A stretch of DNA of 64,000 nucleotides, from the NCBI GenBank assembly GCA_024811115.1, contig JAKOGH010000696.1:310001-374000 (forward strand). The letters are read 5' to 3'. The position numbers and the translations under genes were made by a program. Shown here one piece after another: positions 56,956 through 64,000 of the stretch. The notes under the pieces were generated by a model that made no database searches, was not told the origin of the DNA, and was given only the letters and a program-made list of their open reading frames with translations. How positions within the stretch are numbered: the stretch's first letter is position 1; each line of letters opens with the position of its first letter. This stretch comes from Terana coerulea. Its lineage: Eukaryota > Basidiomycota > Agaricomycetes > Polyporales > Phanerochaetaceae.

Positions 56956-59572
56956 ATGTCAGACTCAAGGTTGCCTGCACAGGTAAGCTGTAAAAGGTTT
57001 ATGCAGCTGATATGTCACACCATCTCACTCCGGGCTTTGATAGCCTGTGGGTGGGTTGTCAGGATGGCCCGCCGTCGAGGACTACATGAAGAAGCATGAC
57101 GAAGAAGAAGTCAAGGATTACGCGGACGATGTTGACACACTACTTGTTTTTGTGAGTAATCATCTCCTCCGCTAGTATGATACATAGTCGTAACAGCCAT
57201 CCTTCGTGCGCCACAGGCGGGCCTATTCTCTGCTGTACTCACGGCGTTCGCCGTGGAATCTTACGGACTTCTGCAAGTCGACAACTCGGAGAACGCTACC
57301 ATCTTGCTTGCTCGAATTTCGGTGCAGATTGACAGCTACCACAGAGTTAATGGTTCTGTCAACCCCAACATACCCGCTTTACCGGCCACCGCGGCTGCCT
57401 TCCGCGCGTCGGCTGCAGTCATATGGGTCAACTGTCTATGGTTTCTTAGCCTTATTCTCAGCCTTGCAGCGGCATTTTTCGGCATCCTCGTTAAACAGTG
57501 GCTACGGGAGTATATGAAGTGGAACGCTGCACTCGGGGACCCAAAGGAGAATGTCTTGGTTCGGCAAATCCGCTTCGAGGCATGGGCCGATTGGAACGTC
57601 GACTCCACCATATCCCTTATACCAGCCTCGCTAGAGCTTGCCGTGGTCCTCTTCTTCTCTGGCTTGGTTATTCTCCTTTGGACGGTGGAGCCCATTGTTG
57701 CGATTGTGGTCACCTTCGCTGTCGCAGCGTTCTTGGTAGTTGCATCTGCAGTCACCATTCTTCCCGCATTCTTCAAGCGCTGTCCTTACAAGTCACCCAC
57801 AGCCCGCGCATTTGTCGTTCTTTGGGAGATTATAGCTCGGACGCTCGCAGGCCTTGTTGGCAAAGCGCGGCCGAGCCCTGCCTTGTACTCAACCGAGCCA
57901 GTGTCGGGCATGCCCTCTCCTATGGACCGTGTTCCTGATTGGAAGCAACGAGAGATTCAGGACGCCACGGATGCTACAGCAGTTCTTTCGAACGATCTGC
58001 ATGCGCCCTTTGGAAACTCGGACAGACAAACCGCATATATCGAGATGGGCAACGCCGCTACCCTCTTGCGAGCCCTCTCCTGGGTATCCCAGGCATCTCA
58101 GGATGCGCGCGTGTTAGATAACGTTGTGTCCAGCGCGGAGTCCATCCACGGACAGGGCGTGCCGAGCGATGTTCGCTACACGTCCACACTACACCTACTC
58201 GCTTGCAACATCGGCCGTAAAGCCAATCTTCCCAAACAGTCTCTAGAAACATCGGAGTGGTCTTCGATGCTACCAGAGTATGGCCTCCCTAAACTTGACG
58301 GAACGTTGAAGAGCTTCTCTCGAGTCCTCAAGCTGTGCTATCGTATGCCCCAGGCGAACGGTATCGCCGCGCAGCATATCGGCGAGGATAACATAGTGGG
58401 CAATAGTGGGTTTGCATTCGTGGACAGGATGTGGTATAGTAAAGGCAACTGGTTCTGCGACAACATTCACGTCGATATCCTTGTTCGTCTTCTTGCTGGA
58501 GATATCAGGAGCACCATTTTTGACCTCGTATCTCTCACCACAAAACGCCCTCCGTTCTTTCAGCCGGTATCGATTGGGTGTCACGTCATGGGCCTTCTCT
58601 GTGCTTTGCATCGCATCATCCGAGCGACAGAGTTAAACCTGCCACGCCTGCAGTCCTTCAGATATCGCGATAGGCGGACGTTATATCCGTTGCTTGAAGC
58701 CTACAATATGGTTGCCAGAAACTCCGACCTGATCGACGCGGACTGGTGCCCTGGACTTCGCACCTCACTTCTCGCAACAATCTGCACTTTCGCGAATGTC
58801 TCATTGGAGGATGACGGACGATTGGAACTGAGTGCGTACTTTATTGTTCACAATTGTATATCCAATGCCAAATGAACGATCTCCCGCAGCGTCAGTACCT
58901 TCATGGAAGACAGCAACATCCACTCCCACCATGCTTGCAAGCGTCATTCAAAACTACCGAGGATCGATACCCGGTGGTCGACAGTATAGCCGGGAAGACT
59001 GTTCATGCCTTGTTGCGCTCACCAACATATTTCTCAGTGGCATGACTTGGCTGAACATCATGCCGGAGGCTGAATGGCGATCCTTCAACTCGGAGACAGT
59101 GTCTGCTGTCGTCGACACCATGATTTCGGTAGCGGAAATGTCGATGATGCGCGGATATCCGAACTGCGGCAGTCACAACAAACTTCCCTGGCTCTCAACA
59201 TTCACCCTTCGTAATTTCTGGCTGATAGCGCCCAGTCAGCTCGAGGAACTCCTCGACATCCTTGATCGCTCGGAGACTCAAGGGCTCCTGACGGACGAAG
59301 TGAAGGAACAGCTGGCGCATGCGCGCCGTGTGGTTACCGATTTCGCCATATTTCCGCCAACTGGTACGCATGACCCCGTCTCTTCTGAAGAAGACCCTTC
59401 GCACGAAGATCATATGTCTGCGGTAGCTCCCAGCCATATCTCCACGCCCTCACGGTTACAAGGTCACCCGGGAGAAGACATGGCTCGTGAGCCCCATGGA
59501 ATAGCTCTGACACCGGCTCCTAGCCTTCGAAGAGCCCTAGACATTTGCAATATGGAAGGAACAACGAGTTGA
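56956..59572 (+). CDS. DUF6535 membrane protein
   Basis: Agaricomycete-specific multi-pass membrane protein of unknown function. Start MSDSRLPAQ, intron, then PVGGLSGWPAVEDYMKKHDEEEVKDYADDVDTLLVF and, after another intron, AGLFSAVLTAFAVESYGLLQ (helix 1). Next are AVIWVNCLWFLSLILSLAAAFFGILVKQWLREY (helix 2, with the family's KQWL.EY motif) and ELAVVLFFSGLVILLW with AIVVTFAVAAFLVVASAVT (helices 3 and 4). These make up the DUF6535 domain (about residues 30-230). The remaining about 550 residues are soluble, helical and leucine-rich, without a known domain. Introns at about 57152-57216 and 58832-58889. Stop at 59570-59572. No frameshift. An open stretch after the stop (to about 59770) might be a further exon but has no donor to support it. 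Confidence 0.85.
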
Positions 59573-60110
59573 ACCGCACCATTCAAATACCGAATAAATA
59601 CGGAAAGAGTCATCGGCCTCATTGTCGCCGCTCGACACATAATCCACAACGCTCGCCAACCTGCCTTGCAGGTCAAGCCGCTCCTCGAACCCCGTATCAC
59701 CTCACACTTCGAAGCCACGTACAAAGATCCACGCGTCAACACCCCGCATATTTTTGCAGGGAGTTTACGATGAGATTAGATGTGGTTTACGGGCTTGGAT
59801 TGAGAGCTTGACTACGACGATAGGAGGTTTAAAAAGACGGATATGCGCTATCGATATATAATGGCGCTATGTCACACCCATCTTACTACGCGAGTTGTAC
59901 GCGAGTAAAGCTTTACATTGTCAGCGAACGAACAGTGCTCGGTGCGAACCACAGCTCCTGCCTTATATGGCCACCTGTTGTAATTTCATCGACGGATCAT
60001 CCTCTCGGCTCGGCGTCCCGAGCGCCGCTCTCTGACTCTGCCTCTTAGCCTCCAAGTCCTCTGCTGCTCATTTGCGGGCAATCTACTCCATTGCATCTAC
60101 TACGAGAAGT
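59573..60110. other. intergenic, nothing clear
   Basis: An open stretch without a start codon runs from 59573 to about 59770, directly after the DUF6535 stop. It could be readthrough or a decayed C-terminal exon. The rest should hold the promoter of the R3H-associated gene. Confidence 0.35.
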
Positions 60111-61627
60111 ATGGCCGCTTCAGCAACCTTGCCAGAAGCTATCTCGACAGCTATGGAGGCCACCGTACTGGCTGTAAGCAACAAGACTGCGCTATCGGAC
60201 CCCGTACCCATGTCATTTCCTGCCATTCTGCGCGGTCCGAACGGTGTGCCCGACCGTTTTGCACATTTGCGAGCACCAGGGAGCAGAGAAGAAGGAGGTG
60301 TATCTTCTGCTGTACCGAAGAAGAATAGGAGAGACGAGAAGGAGGGAAAGAGATGGGTGCGGAGGAAGGAGAACGGTCGGTCGCATCCCCGCTTCCTCAT
60401 GAGTAATCCTAAGCATACCCAATCGTTACCATAGCTCGCTTCGTAGGCAACCCGCACATTACACGGCCGACAGCTAAGGACCTCTCTGTACCTATTCCCT
60501 ATGCACGTTCGACGTTCCCTACCCCGCTTCCTCCTTATCTTCCGCGCAATGCCTCCGCCCCTGCCGCCATCCCTCCTGCCCGTGATCCCAACTCGGCCGC
60601 AGCGGGACGCTTCTCAATGAGCGTTAAGGGGATGAGAAGGGAGCTGAGAGGACGAGGTGCCATGACGGAGCTCCTGGTAGGAGAGGTTGAAGATGCAATC
60701 CTGGAGTGGTTAGGCGTCGGAGTCTGGGTAGATCCAGACGTACGTTATTCCCAAGCACAAGATGGCGGCACGGGTGGCGAAGACAGGCTCGTCACGACAG
60801 TGGGCGGTATCCGGGAGGTCGAGCGTACGCACATGCAGCTCGTATGGGAGATCACGGACGACGCGTTTGCGCGGTACGTCGTGCACTGCTGCGCAAGGTA
60901 CCATAACATCGTCAGTTTCAGTGAGTACTTTGCGCCGCTGTGAACGCACTTATCACCCCATATTAAGCCCAATGCAACCAGGCAAAGACACTCCCAATGG
61001 CTCTTCTCCTCCCAAGCGTCTTACACATCTCTTGCGCCCGCATATCGCGCGCGCACACCAGAACCCTATCTTCGAAGCCCCGCAAGGCATCGACACCCCG
61101 CCCGTCACTGACCTCAGCACGGATGTCGACTCCGTGGGGGTACAGATGTGACCGGCACAGACTTCGAAATGGCGAGCACATTCGATGTCGAGTCGGACTT
61201 CGCATTCTCGGATGCTGGCGTAGACTCCGACGCAGAGCTCGAGGGTGTTCCGCCTCCGCTTTCTCGGGCCCACCCTCTCTCGGCCATCGTCGAATCTGCA
61301 GCTGCGTCGCGTCGCCCAGCACCTGTGGTCCTAGCCGCAGACTCGGATCTGAACCACGACGCGGATGTAGAGCATTCCGACATTGGGTCTGAGCTTGGAG
61401 ACGACGAGCTGGCTAGCAGTGTGGCCAGCCTGGAGATCACGCCGCGGGCGGTAGACCGTCGTCTTAACTTGCGGAGGCGGTCAAGGCCTTGGGACCGTCA
61501 GCGGAGGGCACCGTCATCTCCATCGGGTTCTCCCGCGAGGCGAAATCCAACACGGAGAGCACCGAGGATCGAACCGCTTACCGCGCAAGTTGGTAGAAGG
61601 TCATTCTACGACTATCTGTTCGCGTAG
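60111..61627 (+). CDS. R3H-associated domain protein
   Basis: Probable nucleic-acid-binding protein. ATG 60111 opens MAASATLPEAISTAMEATVLAV. The basic segment PKKNRRDEKEGKRWVRRKEN is followed, after an intron (60380-60433), by ARFVGNPHITRPTAKDLSVPIPY, which resembles the R3H-associated N-terminal domain. Next, MTELLVGEVEDAILEWLGVGV and WEITDDAFARYVVHCCARYHNIVSFS (R3H-like helical block with R..H at the ARYVVH part). A second intron (about 60921-60980) follows. The frame is broken at GGGGG 61136-61140; one more G gives GGTDVTGTDFEMAS and restores a Ser/Asp-rich tail. That tail ends in an Arg-rich block and GRRSFYDYLFA. The family call is from memory and moderate. Confidence 0.65.
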
Positions 61628-62499
61628 ACGGTGTGGCTGTCGCACTTTCCTGCCGTCATGAGGTTAGCAACTACCAACACATGTCTGACAACTATGCTTT
61701 TGCTCACTTATATTCAAGCAGTACTCTCTTAATACATGCGAGATCAACCTGCAAGGTACAGGACAATGTACAACATAGAAACCGAATACAACCTGTTGCG
61801 TCTCTATCTCCCACGATAACACCCATGTTTTATCAAGTGGAAGATGATATGTAGCCTCTGCGCACAAGTAGTCATATAGCATGGGAACACGTCTGCAGCG
61901 TCCTCATGCGTGCACGCGTCGCCGATGTTGTTGCTTCGAGAGATAGTACCAAGTGCGACTTGGAACCCGCTGACTACCACTCGGACTAGGGATACCTCGC
62001 TATCTACATGAGCTTGCTGTCCCTTCGCTGTCATGGAGTCTTATTGAACGGTCAGTGTGTGACCTCATCCATACTGTTTTGCTATCGTTCATCGGCTTCC
62101 AGCCTCGCGTCTAGCAGATCAACGGCCCACATACAAGCACCGTTGACGCCTGCCGTGTTAGTGGAGTACAATCGATGATTGCTCAGAAAGGCAGCATTTC
62201 ACAGGCAGATCTGGCCACTTAAAACGTGTGGACGGTAAGTAGTACTATACGCCGTGAATAGGCTGTGTTTGTACGTCAGCAGGGCTGCTGGTGTGAAGCA
62301 ATCCCGACTGCGAAGCAAAACCTCATGCCCTTATCGATGTGGCATGCACGATACCGGGTATTCTCAAGAGCTATCAATCTGTTAGTATATATGAACACGG
62401 TCCAGGTGAGATCCCTCTGGAGTTGGCGCTTTGAAACTTACACTTCATCCCAGTACTGAGGCTTCAAAGCAGCCATCTATATCGCTTACTTTAAACCAT
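61628..62499. other. intergenic, nothing clear
   Basis: About 870 bp between the R3H-associated gene and the BTB-like gene, both on the plus strand. No supported frame or RNA gene. It should hold the BTB-like promoter. Confidence 0.4.
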
Positions 62500-64000
62500 A
62501 TGTTCAATAACGGCTCGGAGATCCGGTCTACGGCCCCGCCCCCTTCCAACCCATATACGAAACCTTCTGAACCACCCAGTGTTAGGTGCGCGGAAAAGTC
62601 CCAGCAAAATGCCACCACAGCTTTGCGAGGGATTCACAACAATGTTTTGTCGAAGGACACCAAAGCCGAAGCTTGTGAGTTCATCTCACACTGAAGCTGC
62701 CAAACCTGTTTGAATCCCATTCCTAGCTGCCCCCTTGGATGATTCCGAGCTATCTCTTGGCCAAACCTGCAGCTGGCACACGCTCCATCAGCGCTCTTTC
62801 TGGAGATACGGCAAAGGCTCTGCCATCCAGTGGCGAATGCGCATGCGCCAGCACACCCACGGAAGTCTCCCCTCCGAAGCCTACCTTCCAGACGGTCCGT
62901 GCGCAGTTGTTGCAGCGCGCGATCCTTGCTTCCTTCAGAGGCGTCAATTTTGATGACATTGAGGTTAACGCCTGTACCTCGCGGAGCAGGGCCGGAGTCG
63001 TGCACAAGATGAAGGCGCTTCACTTCAGAAGTGACATCCTGGAGGCCGCGTCTGGGGCGTTTTCTGACGGTTTGTGACCCCATATCTTGATATTCCACCA
63101 CTAAATCATCCAACGCCAGAATTATATCTCCCGGAGCTTGTCAAAACGGAGGTCTGGAAGAGGTCCACCACTGCAGAATACGATTACGAAGGCGACAGCG
63201 ACTTGGAGGATGAGGAAGAAGACGAAGATTATCGCGAGTGGGATCTCAACACCCCAGAGCCTGAGAATCCGCGCAAGGCGTCTGCGAACCGATCAGGTAA
63301 GCTACCAGATGTTGCCAGAATACGAATAAGACTCACGTTGCCGGTAGAGTCGACGTCTCCCAAGACTGAAGAGTTGGAGGCTATTGATGTAGACGTGATC
63401 TCTGTCGATGACTTCGCCTCCGACTCTGACGGGGAAACGTTGCAGACTGTACCGCAAGAGGCAGCTTCGAACGCAGCAGCTTGTGAGCTGTCAAACCCGG
63501 ACGGTGACTCAACGGTTGAGCCTGCGCCCCTGAAGGCTGTAATTGCGCCAACCAAACCCCGTGTATTTTTCGCCTTCAACACAGCCTACAAGACGTCAGT
63601 ATCCACCGTAAAAATGATTATACAATGTCTAACTTCGTTCATCAGCTGGGAGGCTTTACTTCTCTACGTGTACACCGACCACTTGGAGTTCGCGGCCTTG
63701 CGGTCAGCAAGGACGGCTGCCTCCCAGATCGCCGGCGACCCGACCTGCTGTCCCAAGTCGATGTACCGACTGGCGCTCAAGGTATGACAGTTCCCTGCGC
63801 GTGTCGGATTTCTAGGCTAACTCGGTTTTGCTTAGCTTAGGATGGATGAACTGCAGAGGAAGTCCTTCGACGCTGTTCAAGCCGGCGTCACATATAAAAA
63901 TGTTGTCGAGGAACGCTTCTCGGATTTTACTTGGCGGTGGGTTGACATGTTGCGTACAGTCGATTTGCTTTGACTCACGCATATTACAGATATCCGGAAA
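62500..64000 (+). CDS. BTB/POZ-like protein, cut by window end
   Basis: Partial gene. The proposed start MFNNGSEIRSTAPPPSNPY is tentative, and the exon joint and frame between 62680 and 62770 are uncertain. From about 62770 the reading is steady: TVRAQLLQRAILASFRGVNFDDIEV, HKMKALHFRSDILEAASGAFSD, intron, ELYLPELVKTEVWK. An acidic run (EDEEEDEDYREWDL) and a Ser-rich linker follow. Then VFFAFNTAYKT splices to WEALLLYVYTDHLEFAALRSAR, and after an intron LRMDELQRKSFDAVQAGVTYKNVVEERFSDFTWR. The FAFN..YKTWEALLLYVYTD..EFAPL-type block followed by L.M..LQ..AF is typical of BTB folds in basidiomycete proteins. Such proteins often act as adaptors for Cul3 ligases; here that is only inference. Confidence 0.68.

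Noticed and set aside
1..64000. CRISPR array, rRNA genes or a biosynthetic/defence gene cluster
   Set aside because: No regularly spaced repeats, no rRNA-like stretches, and no grouping of pathway genes; neighbours are functionally unrelated.

Overview
This is a eukaryotic, fungal window. Genes are cut by many short introns (about 45-65 bp, GTRNGT...YAG, with CTAA/CTGA-like branch points), intergenic gaps are short, and several families are typical of mushroom-forming basidiomycetes: a subfamily-C GH45 endoglucanase pair, DUF6535 and DUF6593 proteins, a zinc-binding AlkB-like 2OG oxygenase, and F-box/LRR paralogues. The GH45 proteins look most like those of white-rot Agaricomycetes (perhaps Polyporales); that placement is inference from family recall, not from a search.

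Layout. 0.5-5.3 kb: a large 2OG-Fe(II) oxygenase gene (-). 5.7-6.4: mitochondrial ATP synthase delta subunit (-). 7.0-8.1: DUF6593-like gene (+). 8.2-12.0: PH-like/coiled-coil protein (-). 12.4-14.2: a MITE, then an F-box gene (-). 14.7-15.5: GH45 endoglucanase (-). 16.5-17.6: WBP4-like splicing factor (+). 18.3-21.0: glutamate-cysteine ligase (-). 21.9-25.3: a hAT DNA transposon with a perfect 8-bp target duplication. 25.6-27.3: Beclin-1/ATG6 (-). 28.5-30.5: caspase-domain protein (+). 30.7-31.6: RraA-like protein (-). 32.0-33.0: VanZ-like membrane protein (+). 33.2-35.4: mitochondrial Mmc1-like protein (+). 35.4-46.4: a repeat-rich accessory island with one F-box gene, F-box relics, a segmental duplication, a second MITE, two solo LTRs and an inverted-repeat element. 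46.5-49.3: DNA polymerase kappa (-). 49.9-50.7: second GH45 gene (-). 51.0-51.4: small hypothetical gene (-). 51.8-52.6: inverted-repeat element with a tRNA-like Pol III head. 52.8-56.7: chitin synthase (+). 57.0-59.6: DUF6535 membrane protein (+). 60.1-61.6: R3H-associated protein (+). 62.5-64.0: BTB-like gene running off the end (+).

Most of the window is ordinary housekeeping sequence: energy metabolism, glutathione synthesis, splicing, autophagy, translesion synthesis and cell wall. No operon-like or dedicated gene cluster is visible. The interest lies in three things. First, the mobile-element biology: hAT, MITEs and solo LTRs can be proven by target duplications and, for one MITE and one LTR, by an internal empty-site comparison between the two arms of a duplication. 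Second, a caspase-like protein appears to have lost its catalytic cysteine. Third, at least six otherwise good genes are broken by exactly one missing base in a homopolymer. That looks like an uncorrected sequencing artefact and affects how every 'broken' gene here should be read.
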